Below, one piece after another: positions 1-9,320 of a stretch of DNA of 50,625 nucleotides; position 1 is the first letter of the stretch; each line of letters opens with the position of its first letter. This DNA comes from Chromobacterium alkanivorans (GTDB taxonomy: Bacteria; Pseudomonadota; Gammaproteobacteria; Burkholderiales; Chromobacteriaceae), in contig NZ_JAFHKL010000022.1 in assembly GCF_016937655.1 (NCBI RefSeq), positions 1 through 50,625 on the forward strand. The letters are read 5' to 3'. The position numbers and the translations under genes were made by a program. Under the pieces are notes generated by a model. It did no database searches. It worked only from the letters and a program-made list of their open reading frames with translations, and was not told the origin of the DNA.

Positions 1-18
1 TCCACTGTCTTCTGATTC

Positions 19-71
19 GCTCGGCGGCGGCGCGCCGCCGAGCCCGAGAACAGGGCGGATCCGATCCGCCC
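19..71. terminator. Two GC hairpins downstream of TonB receptor 1
   Basis: There are two adjacent inverted repeats. One has 10-bp arms (GCTCGGCGGC/GCCGCCGAGC, 19-43) and the other has 8-bp arms (GGGCGGAT/ATCCGCCC, 53-71). They lie just past the receptor stop codon. Neither is followed by a clear T-run on the minus strand, so they may protect the 3' end or help termination rather than act as a classical intrinsic terminator. Confidence 0.4.
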
Positions 72-90
72 CGTCCAGTGTCCCGCCGCC

Positions 91-2664
91 TTAGAGCTTG
101 TAATTAGCCTTGAGGAAGAAGGAACGGCCCATCGGATCGGTAAAGCGCGGATCGTAGCTACGCGGCGTGGTATCGCTCTGGTTGGAGTACGGCGGCTCTT
201 GATCGAACAGGTTCTTGATGCCGGCGGTCACCGTCAGCTGCTTGTTCCAGGCGTAGGAACCGGACAGATTCCAGGTGGAGTAAGGCCGCACAGTATTGTT
301 CTGACCTTTCTTCGAGTTGCTGTCGGTGTAGCCGGAACGATAGTTCTGCGCCAGCACCCCGCTCCACGCGCCCAGCGACCAGTTCATCGACAAAGTGTGC
401 TGCCAGCGGAAAGCCGGACCGTTCGCATCGATGTAAGATCCAAGGTTGCTGAAGTACGGGCCCTCTTTCTCTTTCTGGTAGGAGTACTTGGACAGATAGG
501 TGCCATCCAGGGACGCATTGAAAGTGCCAATCGCGGTCCTGGGCAACAGCCAGTTCATCTTGATATCCACCCCTGCAGCGCTGAGATTGCCCAGGTTGGA
601 ATAGTCATCGACTAGATAAGACAGATTGCCGTTGCTATCGCGAATGAAGCGATCCGAATATTTGGACGGATTAGCGAAGATAGTATCTTCCGGGATCACA
701 TTGATCTGATTCTTGATCATGGTCCACCAGAAGTCGGCACTGGCGGTAAAGCTCTTCACCGGCTCGATCACGATGCCAAAGGACAAGGAGGACGACTTTT
801 CCGGCTCCAGGTTCTTGTTGCCGCCGTAACGGATATCCCGCTGAATACTCTGGCACGCCAAGGCGTTCGCGCCAGGCACCGGGGTTTTGCCATTAGGGCA
901 AGCACCGTAATCCACATAGGCACGGCCTGTCAGCTGCAACTGGTTAGGCTTGTGCATATTGTACAGAGACGGCGCACGGAAACCGGTACTGGCGGAGGAG
1001 CGGAACATCAGCTGCGGCAGCGGCTGGTACTTCACCGCCACCTTCGGATTGAAAGAGCTGCCGGAGTCGCTGTAGTGGTCGTAACGCGCGGCCAACTGTG
1101 CGTCCAGGTTCTTCAGAACTGGAATATCCGCCTCACCGTACAACGAATAGGAGTTGCGGCTGCCAGCGGCGTCTTCGGTCTTGTTCTGACCAGTGCTCAG
1201 CGCATCGCGGGTTACCGCTTTGTTGTAGATCGTGCTCAAGGACTCGCGGCGTACCTCCGCGCCAAAGGCGATGGCCATCATCCCGGCCGGTAGTTGCAGC
1301 ACTTCGCGGCTAGCCTTGATGTCGGCCATGTCTATGGTGGACTTGGCTTCCTTGGTCTGGCCGGTTATGCCCACCGAACGCCAGGCCGCCAGATTATTGC
1401 CGGACAAGTCAAACGGATCCAAAGCCCCGCTGTCGACCGCGGACTGCATCTTGCTCTTGCTAACGTAGCCGGAGTTCAGATTTTCCTTGACCAGGTTTTC
1501 CGAACGGCCGATGCCGGCGCGATAATCCCAACCGGCGATCAGGCCTTCCATATTCAACATCAGGCGCTGCGTGACCGAATTGGCTTCAGTCACGCGATTA
1601 CCTAGCGGGACGGTACGCACGTACAACTGGTCGCGCTTGCTCGGGTCCACAGCGTTGGCGCGGGTGATGTCTCCCCCAGTCGGCAACGGCGCGTTTTGGG
1701 AGGTAGTGGTGGTTTCGGTGCGGGTGTATTGCAGCGACAGCTCGTGATTGTCGCCGATGCGTTTAGTGGCCTTGATCACACCGGAAATCTGCTCTACCTC
1801 CGGAATAATGCTGGGGTACAGCGAGTAATATTCCTGGCAGTTTTCGCCATTGAACGTGGAGAACGGCGGCCGGCAATTCGGTGCGGATGGAGTCATTAAG
1901 TCCCCGGTAACCCCATCAACATAATTGCCAGGCCAGGCATTGGGACTGGAACCGGTATCTTTATTGATCAGCGAAGCAAAGCCGCGCTGAGATGCCATCA
2001 CTGGGTCTTTTTTCTGGTAATCGATGGCGCCGTAAATATTGAAACCGTCGTTACCCAAATCCCCGTAGCCATAGGAAACATTGATGTTTTTATCATCGCC
2101 GCCGCCGTGCTGCGGATTGGAAACACTGCCTCCAATGCTGAAGCCCTTCAAGCTCTTCTTGGTGATGAAGTTCATCACGCCGCCGATGGCGTCGGTGCCG
2201 TAAATAGCGGAGGCGCCGTCCAGCAACACTTCCACACGATCAATCACGGAAAGAGGGATGGCGTTCAGGTCGGCGGAAGTACCGTCAATCGCCTGATTGG
2301 CCATGCGACGACCGTCCAGCAATACCAGGGTGTATTGATTGCCCAGACCACGCAAGCTTGCAAACGCGGCACCGCCCGTAGAGGCGCCCACTGCAGCTGC
2401 CGCACCTTGCGACGACTGGTTGGCGGCGATGCTGTTGACCACCTGCTCCACCGTGGTCAGACCTTGCTTGGCCAGGTCTTCGGTTTTGAGAATGGTGACG
2501 GGCAGCGCTTTTTCCTGCTTGATGCTGCGCTTGATGTTGGAACCGGTGACCTCTACCCGATCCAGCTGACCGGAGTTCGCCTCAGCGGCGAATGCGAACG
2601 GCGCATGGCTCGCCATGCCGGCCATGGCCAGGGCAAGCACTAGCTGCTTCTTTTGACTTCTCAA
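91..2664 (-). CDS. TonB-dependent outer-membrane receptor 1 (857 aa)
   Basis: This is an outer-membrane beta-barrel receptor that takes up a scarce ligand using TonB energy. The N-terminus is a signal peptide (MRSQKKQLVLALAMAGMASH, ending near AFA). A plug domain follows, with VEVTGSNIKR at about residues 37-46, LLDGRR, and the plug signature RVEVLLDGASAIYGTDAIGG with FITKK. The C-terminal barrel ends in NYKL. The start is TTG at 2664, chosen because AGGAG lies 8 nt upstream and the signal peptide begins there. It is a tandem paralogue of the next gene. The plug motif reads VLLDGAS where the paralogue has VLRDGAS. The ligand is not evident: no TonB/ExbBD, siderophore or sigma/anti-sigma genes are adjacent, and the VTGSNIKR-type plug is seen in receptors of varied and often unknown substrate. 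Confidence 0.9.
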   Translation of the reverse strand: MRSQKKQLVLALAMAGMASHAPFAFAAEANSGQLDRVEVTGSNIKRSIKQEKALPVTILKTEDLAKQGLTTVEQVVNSIAANQSSQGAAAAVGASTGGAAFASLRGLGNQYTLVLLDGRRMANQAIDGTSADLNAIPLSVIDRVEVLLDGASAIYGTDAIGGVMNFITKKSLKGFSIGGSVSNPQHGGGDDKNINVSYGYGDLGNDGFNIYGAIDYQKKDPVMASQRGFASLINKDTGSSPNAWPGNYVDGVTGDLMTPSAPNCRPPFSTFNGENCQEYYSLYPSIIPEVEQISGVIKATKRIGDNHELSLQYTRTETTTTSQNAPLPTGGDITRANAVDPSKRDQLYVRTVPLGNRVTEANSVTQRLMLNMEGLIAGWDYRAGIGRSENLVKENLNSGYVSKSKMQSAVDSGALDPFDLSGNNLAAWRSVGITGQTKEAKSTIDMADIKASREVLQLPAGMMAIAFGAEVRRESLSTIYNKAVTRDALSTGQNKTEDAAGSRNSYSLYGEADIPVLKNLDAQLAARYDHYSDSGSSFNPKVAVKYQPLPQLMFRSSASTGFRAPSLYNMHKPNQLQLTGRAYVDYGACPNGKTPVPGANALACQSIQRDIRYGGNKNLEPEKSSSLSFGIVIEPVKSFTASADFWWTMIKNQINVIPEDTIFANPSKYSDRFIRDSNGNLSYLVDDYSNLGNLSAAGVDIKMNWLLPRTAIGTFNASLDGTYLSKYSYQKEKEGPYFSNLGSYIDANGPAFRWQHTLSMNWSLGAWSGVLAQNYRSGYTDSNSKKGQNNTVRPYSTWNLSGSYAWNKQLTVTAGIKNLFDQEPPYSNQSDTTPRSYDPRFTDPMGRSFFLKANYKL

Positions 2665-3147
2665 CTTGATTTCTCCTTAACTGCACACGGAAACCAGCAA
2701 CGCTTCTGGCGAACGTTTGCTGGATACTGCAGGTCGTCGACAATCGAACGTCATGACCGTGTTTCGAGTGTGTTAAGGATTGTTGCCTTCCGTCAATATT
2801 TGTTGAGGGACGATCCGCGCTGTCCGGCGGCCCGCGCCAATGTGCCGTTTGACGGAGAAATGCGTAAAAATCATGTTAGCGCTTGAAAATCAATAGACTA
2901 TGCCCCTGATTTTTGCCAGCAGCTTTTACAATCCCCAGCTAATTCCATGTCATTTTTTATAGCGAACACAACTTGCCATTGTTGCTTTTTTGCATTTTCA
3001 CGACAAATTTGTACAAGAATTTCAGATTAGACTAATTTTCCAAAAACTTATGCATTCGTTTTTTTAATGGCAGACATGCAAAAAATCATGGATCGCCAAT
3101 GTCGTCCATTCCAACTTAGCCATTTCCATACAAGAAAAATCATTCCA
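2665..3147. other. AT-rich gene-free region upstream of TonB receptor 1
   Basis: About 480 bp without a convincing gene. It is far more AT-rich than its surroundings from about 2885 to 3147. It must contain the promoter of receptor 1. A TTGACG-like -35 lies on the minus strand near 2795, but no good -10 sits at standard spacing. I see no recognisable Fur box. The short plus-strand reading frame at 2653-2886 looks non-coding. Confidence 0.5.
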
Positions 3148-3186
3148 AAAACATAAAACCCCGCCGCGCCAAACGGCGCGACGGGG
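3148..3186 (-). terminator. Intrinsic terminator of TonB receptor 2
   Basis: On the minus strand there is a 12-bp stem (CCCCGTCGCGCC pairing with GGCGCGGCGGGG through one G-U wobble) with a GTTT loop, followed by TTTTATGTTTTT. It lies 25 nt after the receptor 2 stop codon, so the two receptor genes are probably separate transcripts. Confidence 0.9.
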
Positions 3187-3211
3187 CTTGGTCAATCCAA
3201 CTTGCCGAGGC

Positions 3212-5803
3212 TTAAAGCTTGTAGCTGGCTTTCAGGAAGTAAGCGCGCCCCACCGGATCCGCCACCACCGGATCAAAACCGTACTGGAAGGTCTTGGTCT
3301 GATTGCTGTATGGCGGCTCCTGATCAAACAGGTTGCGGATGCCGGCGGTAATGGTCAGCTTCTTGTCCCAGACATAGCTGCCGGACAAGTTCCAGTTGGA
3401 GTACGGGCGCACATTATGACCCTCTTTCTTGGGATTCAGGTCGGTGTAGCCGGACGAATAGTTCTGCACCAGCACCCCGCTCCACGGCCCTTGCGCCCAG
3501 TTGAACGCCAGGCTGTGCTTCCAGCGCAAGGTCGGCTGCAGAATATTCTTGTACCAACCGCCCAACGAACTTAGATAAGGCCCCTTGGGCTCTAGCTGTT
3601 GCTCGTACTTGGAGGTGTAGGTGCCGTCCAGATTGACGCTGAAATTTCCCCAAGAATTCTTGGGCAGACGGAAGGCCAGACTGATGTCCACGCCGGCCGC
3701 GCTCAAGGTGCCCAGGTTCTGGGTAGTAGTGATCACATGGTTGAGCGAGCCGTCGGGATTGCGCACGAACTTGTCGGCGTACTTGCCCGGATCAGCGAAA
3801 ATCACGCCCGGGTCCAACGCGCCTATGGTGTCCTTCACCGTGGTCCACCAGAAGTCAGCGCTGGCGGTGATTTCCTTGATCGGCTCGATCACGATGCCGA
3901 AGGTCAGCGAGCTGGCCTTTTCCGGCGACAAGTTGTTGTTGCCGCCCTGCAGCGCCTCGAACTGGGTTTTGCAATCGTCCACTTTGTTGCCGCCGTTAGC
4001 CGGCGTGCCGCCCGGGCAGCGCAAGGGGTCATCGAACTTGTCGGCGGTGTAGGTCTTGCTATTGGGCGTGAACACATCGTACAACGTCGGCGCGCGGAAG
4101 CCCTTGCTGGCCGAGGAACGGAACAGGACCTGCGGGATAGGCTGGTACTTGACGGCGATCTTCGGATTGAAGGAGCTGCCGAAGTCAGTGTAGCGGTCGT
4201 AACGAGCCGCCAACTGGGCGTCGAAGTTCTTGAAGATGGGGATATCCGCTTCGACATAGGCCGCGGTCACCCCGCGGCTGCCGCTGGTGGATTTGGAATC
4301 GGCGATGCCGGAACCCAGCGCGTACTGGGCAATGTCCTGGATCTGGCTGTCCAGCTTCTCGCGCCGGGTTTCCACGCCGAAAGCCGTCGCCAGCATACCG
4401 GCCGGCAACTGCAGCACTTCCTTGCTGACCTTGAAATCCGCCATCACCGTCTGGTATTTGGCGACCCAGCCGTCTCCCGTCAGTTCGGTGCTCTGCCAAG
4501 CGCCTGGCGCCGAGTCGCCGAAGGGGTTGATGGTGCCGTCCTGGAAGGCGGCGGCGATCTTGTCGCCGTGCACATAGCCTGACTTGTAGTTGATGATGGT
4601 CTTGTTCTCGGAGTAGGCCACCCCGCCGCGGTAATCCCAGCCCGCCAGCAAGCCTTCGGCATTGAAAGCCAGCCGCTGCGTGGTGGACAGGCTCTCGGTC
4701 ACGCGCGGTCCCAGCGGCACTGCCCGTGAGTTGATCACCACGTCGCTGCCGTCGGTGGGAGTACCGTCCGGCAAATGGGTCGGATAGTACTTGTCGCCGG
4801 CCTTCAGCGTGGCGATCTTGGCCAACGGCACCGGCGAGATACGTGTGGTGCTGACGTTGTGCGCGCCCATGTATTGCAGCGACAGGGTATGGTCCCCAAT
4901 CTGCTTGGTGCCCTTGACGAAGGCGGTCAGCTGTTCCACCTCCGGCGTCAGGTCCATGTAGAGGGTAGCGTTTTCGCCACAGGAGTTGGCGTCTATCGGC
5001 TTGGCGTACGGCGGTTTGCAGTTCGGCGCCGCCGGGTTGTAGGCGCTGCCCTTGTAAGTGAAGTTGGACGGGAAAACCCGGCCGTTCAGATTGTCCGCAG
5101 TCAGGTATTTGTTGGCGAAGGAACGGTTCAGCGTGGTGATGGCGTCCAGCTTCTGATAGCTCAAGGAACCGTAAACGTTGTAGCCGTCCTTGTTCAAATC
5201 GCCGATGCCGGCGGTGATGCTGGCGCTGCCGGTGTTGCCGCCCTTGTGGTCGGTGGACACCAGTTCGCCCACCACCGTCACGCCCTGATAGCTTTTCTTG
5301 GTGATGAAGTTGATCACGCCGCCAATGGCGTCGGTGCCGTAAATGGCGGAGGCGCCGTCGCGCAGCACTTCGATGCGCTCAATCGCCGACAAGGGAATGG
5401 CGTTCAAATCCGTGGCGTAGCCGCCAATCGCCTGGCTGGCGACGCGACGGCCGTCCAGCAACACCAAGGTGTACTGCGAGCCCAGGCCGCGCAGGCTGGC
5501 GTAGGACGCGCCGCCCGACACCGTCTGCACCGACGAGGCGCCCACCATGCTGGACTGGTTGCTAGCCAGCGAATTCACCACTTGCTCCACCGTGGTGAAG
5601 CCCTGTTTGCTCATTTCCTCGGTGCGCACCACCGTGACCGGCAGCGCCTTTTCCTGCTTGATGCTGCGTTTGATGTTGGAGCCGGTGATCTCCACCCGGT
5701 CCAGGGTGCCGCTGCTGGATTCCGCCGCCCAGGCGCTGCCGGCTTGGCCGCCCAGGCCTGCCAGGGCCAGGGCCAGCACCAACTTCTTCTTGCTAGTTCT
5801 CAT
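3212..5803 (-). CDS. TonB-dependent outer-membrane receptor 2 (863 aa)
   Basis: This is a paralogue of the preceding TonB receptor. It starts at the ATG at 5803, where the signal peptide MRTSKKKLVLALALAGLGGQ begins and GGAG lies 8 nt upstream; a longer in-frame reading from 5902 lacks these features. Plug landmarks are VEITGSNIKRSIKQEKALPV, LLDGRR and RIEVLRDGASAIYGTDAIGG with VINFITKK. The barrel ends in YFLKASYKL, like receptor 1. The two proteins match along their whole length in the plug and in the final barrel strands (NLFDQEPPYSNQ is shared), but differ in the extracellular loops. This suggests duplication followed by a change in ligand. The substrate is unknown. Confidence 0.9.
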   Translation of the reverse strand: MRTSKKKLVLALALAGLGGQAGSAWAAESSSGTLDRVEITGSNIKRSIKQEKALPVTVVRTEEMSKQGFTTVEQVVNSLASNQSSMVGASSVQTVSGGASYASLRGLGSQYTLVLLDGRRVASQAIGGYATDLNAIPLSAIERIEVLRDGASAIYGTDAIGGVINFITKKSYQGVTVVGELVSTDHKGGNTGSASITAGIGDLNKDGYNVYGSLSYQKLDAITTLNRSFANKYLTADNLNGRVFPSNFTYKGSAYNPAAPNCKPPYAKPIDANSCGENATLYMDLTPEVEQLTAFVKGTKQIGDHTLSLQYMGAHNVSTTRISPVPLAKIATLKAGDKYYPTHLPDGTPTDGSDVVINSRAVPLGPRVTESLSTTQRLAFNAEGLLAGWDYRGGVAYSENKTIINYKSGYVHGDKIAAAFQDGTINPFGDSAPGAWQSTELTGDGWVAKYQTVMADFKVSKEVLQLPAGMLATAFGVETRREKLDSQIQDIAQYALGSGIADSKSTSGSRGVTAAYVEADIPIFKNFDAQLAARYDRYTDFGSSFNPKIAVKYQPIPQVLFRSSASKGFRAPTLYDVFTPNSKTYTADKFDDPLRCPGGTPANGGNKVDDCKTQFEALQGGNNNLSPEKASSLTFGIVIEPIKEITASADFWWTTVKDTIGALDPGVIFADPGKYADKFVRNPDGSLNHVITTTQNLGTLSAAGVDISLAFRLPKNSWGNFSVNLDGTYTSKYEQQLEPKGPYLSSLGGWYKNILQPTLRWKHSLAFNWAQGPWSGVLVQNYSSGYTDLNPKKEGHNVRPYSNWNLSGSYVWDKKLTITAGIRNLFDQEPPYSNQTKTFQYGFDPVVADPVGRAYFLKASYKL

Positions 5804-6192
5804 GATTTCTCCAGTCATGTGTCTAACCTGCTTAGCGCGCTTCTCTAGACACGCTTTTCGCAGATCATCCAGCCACAGACTATTTGTCATATGGCCTGAC
5901 ACGATGCTTGGAGCATTTATTACAGACGGTCAATCGGCATCATGATTCGTCACACTCGGCTTTTCCGTCCCTGCCGGTTCCCAGAGCTGCAACCGCCCCG
6001 CCGCCATCGGCCGGAAAGGCCGCCGGCAAAGGCTCGCCACCTATACCAGGGCATGGTCCGCCGCGCCGGCGAGCGCAACGGCGCGTTGCCTTTTTGCCAA
6101 TGCGCTGCGCGGCACGATATTTTTATGACATGTGTAAAAATCAGAAAGACGATTAAATCAATGCATTTAACTCATGCCTATCGAACGCCGAC
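5804..6192. other. Gene-free region upstream of TonB receptor 2
   Basis: This 389-bp region holds the receptor 2 promoter and the 3' flank of the glycosidase-like gene. Short frames here have no homology that I recognise. No terminator with a T-run on the minus strand follows the glycosidase gene. Confidence 0.5.
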
Positions 6193-8460
6193 TCATGAGG
6201 CCGGACTCGGTTCGCAGTCCTTTAAAGAAACCATGCGTTCCGACTGTCCGGCCAGTTGCACCCGCATCGCCCGGCCGGCCAGTTCGCGTCCTTCCAGCCG
6301 GCGCGGCTCGGCGCTGAAATTCACCGTCAGCCGGCTGCCGTCGGCGAAGCGGGTCTGCTGCGACAAGCGATCCGGCGTCAGCCAGGAGAAGCCGGTCATC
6401 GCCTGGGTCGCCAGTTGCCGATGCAGCGGTCGGAACACTTGGTCGGCGCAACGCATCAGCGGCAAACGCCGCGCCAGGCTGTCCGCGCTCAGGTGCCAGA
6501 GCGGCGGCGTGTTGTACAGCCACTGCGCCAGCAGATTGTCGGCGTAGGCGTTGCTGAACTTCAGGTTGTCGTACAGCCAGTGATTGGTGGTGACGATGGA
6601 GTCGTGGAACACCGCCTGATAGAGCGGTAGCCGGTATTGCGGCTGGTAGTAGATGCTCAGGTAAGGCTGTTTCAAGGGCACTGAACGGAAAAACACCTCG
6701 GGCTGATTCGCCGGAAACCAGCGACCCAGGAAATACGGCGACTTGGGGTTTTTCTGCAGATCGACATCGCCCCAGCCCAGCACCGGCACCTGCATGCCGT
6801 GCGCGAAGGCGATGCCGAGGGAGGTGGCGGCGTTGCCGTTCTCCGAACCCACCGGCACGCCGAAGCGATCCCGCACCCAGGCCATGCTGCGCTCGTTGCC
6901 GGCCGCCATCCCGGCCTGGCTCATGCGCCGCCCCGGAGTGTAATCGTCGAACACCATGCCGGTGGCGTAGGCGTCCAGGAACCAGCTGTTGAAGCCCAAG
7001 GCCCGATGCAGCGCCTGGCTGCGCTGGCGCAACACCGGCCGCACGCACTCCGGATTGGTGTAATAGCCGGACTGCTGGAAGCCGCTCTTGCGCCGGCCGC
7101 CGGCCAGGGTGATGCCGCAGTCCCGGTACGCGGCGGCGCCCAGCTGCGCCGTCAGCCAATCTTCGCGCCGCCCCGGCTGCAAGGCGGTTTGATAGGAGTC
7201 GTAAGACGCCATCAAGTAGCCGGCGCTCACGCCCTCCGCCATCGCTTGCGGCTGCCACAAGCCCCCTTCCCAATTGTCCATGCCCAGCCACAGCCGCTCC
7301 AGGCCGGCCTCGCGCAAAGCCCGGAGCGTGCGCAGCGACAAGCCGCCGCCCCAGTCGTCCGCCGGGCCCAAGGCCGCGCCGAACACCTCCCTCACCTCGC
7401 GCCGCAGGCGGCGGTAAGGCTCGGCCAGCTTGTTCCACGCCGGCGCGGCGCTCAGCCAGCCGGCGCGCGCCTCCGCCGTGGCCGCCTGATTGAAGGCCGC
7501 CAACAACACCCGGCGCTGGTAGGCGTCGGGCCGGGCCGAGGCCGTCCGCAGCGCCGCGGCGGCTTCGGCGTCGAAGCGCTCTCTCAGCCGCCGCGCCAGT
7601 GCGCTGTCGCCGCGCAACAGGCTCAGCCAGCGTTCCCAGTCGCTCACATCGGCCGCGCCCAGCAAATCGTTGCCCCACAGATAGACATGGCTGGCGCCCA
7701 CCAGCTTGGCGGTTTCAGGCTGCGCGCGCATCTTGTCGGCCAAGCTCTCGAAACGCCCCGCCTCGATCAGCCATTGCCGATAACGCTTGGCCCCGGCCAA
7801 GGGATCGCCGTCCGCCAGATGCAGCAGCAGCGTCATCGGCTCCCGCTGATTCACGGCGTTGAAATCATGGCTCAGCGCCAGGCTCAGGCCGGCGCCGTCC
7901 CGGCTGATCCGCAAGCGGTTGTTGAAGGGATTGAGCAGCAGCCAATGCAGACTGTTCGCGCCGTAGTCCATGCCCCACAGCGGCAGACTGAGGTTTTCCG
8001 AGGTGTTCAGCCCGTCGCCGGCGAAGCGCGGCAGGAAATCCAGCCACAGCGGATCGCCGGCCGGCGCATAACTGCCCTCGGCCAAGGGCAGCAGCAAGCC
8101 GCGCCCCATCGCCGCCGCCGGTTGCCGCAGCAACGGCACCGTCTCCGCGGCGCCGGCCTTGGCTTGAACCGTCAAGCTCAGGTCCGGCCCGTCCAGGCGC
8201 GCGCTCAAACGATAACGGCCCTGCTCCCAGGACCAGGCGGCGCCGGCCTCGTCCGCGCGCAGATCCGCCACCGCCCGCGCCGGACCTCCGCTAGACACCG
8301 CCAGCGGCGGCTGCCCGGCCGGCGTCGCGGTCACCGCCAGGGTGGCCGGGTCCAGCGCCACCCGCCATTGCGCGTTTTCCAGGCGGATTTGCGCCCAGGC
8401 GCTCAGAGGCAAGCTCATCGCCGCCAGCGCCAGAACAAGGAAACGAGGGGTAATCGGCAT
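6193..8460 (-). CDS. Secreted glycoside-hydrolase-like protein (GH101/GH129-like active-site layout)
   Basis: The predicted protein is exported and 755 aa long. The start is the ATG at 8460, giving the signal peptide MPITPRFLVLALAAMSLPLS ending near AWA; GGAG lies 10 nt upstream. An N-terminal beta-rich region is followed by what looks like a TIM-barrel core with LWGMDYG, HVYLWGNDL and LGMDNWEGGLW. Then comes FNSWFLDAYATG with Asp about 496, and VGSENGNAA with Glu about 540. Asp and Glu in these settings, about 44 residues apart, resemble the nucleophile and acid/base of retaining GH101/GH129 glycosidases (family knowledge recalled, not searched). The substrate is unknown. It is the last gene of a sensor-regulator-DUF2861 operon, 83 nt after the DUF2861 gene, which points to a role in envelope or glycan remodelling. 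It could be another barrel family. Confidence 0.55.
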   Translation of the reverse strand: MPITPRFLVLALAAMSLPLSAWAQIRLENAQWRVALDPATLAVTATPAGQPPLAVSSGGPARAVADLRADEAGAAWSWEQGRYRLSARLDGPDLSLTVQAKAGAAETVPLLRQPAAAMGRGLLLPLAEGSYAPAGDPLWLDFLPRFAGDGLNTSENLSLPLWGMDYGANSLHWLLLNPFNNRLRISRDGAGLSLALSHDFNAVNQREPMTLLLHLADGDPLAGAKRYRQWLIEAGRFESLADKMRAQPETAKLVGASHVYLWGNDLLGAADVSDWERWLSLLRGDSALARRLRERFDAEAAAALRTASARPDAYQRRVLLAAFNQAATAEARAGWLSAAPAWNKLAEPYRRLRREVREVFGAALGPADDWGGGLSLRTLRALREAGLERLWLGMDNWEGGLWQPQAMAEGVSAGYLMASYDSYQTALQPGRREDWLTAQLGAAAYRDCGITLAGGRRKSGFQQSGYYTNPECVRPVLRQRSQALHRALGFNSWFLDAYATGMVFDDYTPGRRMSQAGMAAGNERSMAWVRDRFGVPVGSENGNAATSLGIAFAHGMQVPVLGWGDVDLQKNPKSPYFLGRWFPANQPEVFFRSVPLKQPYLSIYYQPQYRLPLYQAVFHDSIVTTNHWLYDNLKFSNAYADNLLAQWLYNTPPLWHLSADSLARRLPLMRCADQVFRPLHRQLATQAMTGFSWLTPDRLSQQTRFADGSRLTVNFSAEPRRLEGRELAGRAMRVQLAGQSERMVSLKDCEPSPAS

Positions 8461-8543
8461 CGCGAACGCTCTCCATATTGGAATCAAGATGGAGAGATTA
8501 GAAAGGCAAAGGCCGGCGCGATTGTCAGGCCAATGTCAGGATT

Positions 8544-9320
8544 TCAGCGCGGGCCGACCTGACGGTGCGCCAGCCTCAGCACCAATTGGCCGCGCGCCTC
8601 GGCGCGCACCAGGGCCACGCTTTGCCACAACTCGCCCCGGCTGGGTGGCCAGCGCAGCGCCTCGCCCAACTCGCGCCGCCGCCACCAGACAAAACCATAG
8701 TCGCTGCGCCGCAGCAGCGACTGCTCCAGCCAAGGCTGCGCGCAGGCCGCGCGCGGCGGCGGCAAGCGCGACACCGCCAGCGGGCTGCGCGACAGCCAGT
8801 CCAGATTGGCCACTTCCGGCAAGGCCAGCTCCGCCTGCCATTGCCGGCCGGCGGCGCTGAGCTGCAAGCGATAAGCGCCCGCCGCCAGCGGGCGGCTCAG
8901 GTCCTCGCTTTCCAGGCGGAAACCCTGGCCGTCTTCCCGCTCCAGCAAGCCGCCGCGCAACAGGTCATGCCCCTGCGCGTCCAATAGCCTGGCGTCCTCC
9001 AGCGCGCCGCGGCCGCTCAACACCACCCGGTAGGCGCGCGCCAGCGGCATGTCGCGCTGCGCCAGTTCCAGCGTCAGCCGCGGCAACCAGGCCGGCAGCG
9101 TCAACGGCGCGTCCTTGCCGCAATGCTCGGCGCTCAGCGCCGCCAGCGCCTGCGTCCAGGCCTGCCGCTGCGCCTGGCTGCGCAAGGCCGGCCAGCTCTC
9201 GGACAGCGCGCGCCAAGCGGCCGCGTCGTCCGCCCCCAGCAAGGCTCGGTTCAAGGCCGCCAAGGGGTCGGCGACGGCCGGCGCGGCCAGCGCCAGGCAC
9301 AGGCACAAAGCGCGCCGCAT
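8544..9320 (-). CDS. DUF2861-like exported protein, VxrC-like (258 aa)
   Basis: This is a small exported protein with signal peptide MRRALCLCLALAAPAVA. The start at 9320 overlaps the regulator stop by one base (TGATG), which indicates translational coupling. The N-terminal half is helical (ALNRALLGADDAAAWRALSE). The C-terminal half is beta-rich (YRVVLSGRGALEDARLLDAQ and the following strands). The pattern and position fit the DUF2861 family, whose members follow vxrAB-type kinase/regulator pairs in Vibrio (VxrC). The molecular role is not known. A periplasmic accessory to the sensor is a reasonable guess. The family name is recalled, not searched. Confidence 0.6.
   Translation of the reverse strand: MRRALCLCLALAAPAVADPLAALNRALLGADDAAAWRALSESWPALRSQAQRQAWTQALAALSAEHCGKDAPLTLPAWLPRLTLELAQRDMPLARAYRVVLSGRGALEDARLLDAQGHDLLRGGLLEREDGQGFRLESEDLSRPLAAGAYRLQLSAAGRQWQAELALPEVANLDWLSRSPLAVSRLPPPRAACAQPWLEQSLLRRSDYGFVWWRRRELGEALRWPPSRGELWQSVALVRAEARGQLVLRLAHRQVGPR

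Noticed and set aside
2653-2886. Plus-strand frame upstream of TonB receptor 1
   Set aside because: It is antisense to the receptor's 5' end and leader and has no recognisable features.
6073-6093. GCAAC/GTTGC hairpin with a T-run on the plus strand
   Set aside because: There is no plus-strand gene upstream to terminate and the stem is only five base pairs.
5884-6156. Plus-strand 90-codon frame before the glycosidase gene
   Set aside because: Its composition is Pro/Ala/Arg-rich as expected of chance frames in GC-rich DNA, with no ribosome-binding site or family resemblance.
6167-8562. Long open frames overlapping the glycosidase gene, on both strands
   Set aside because: They are out-of-frame shadows of a GC-rich gene with low-complexity Arg/Ala/Gln translations.
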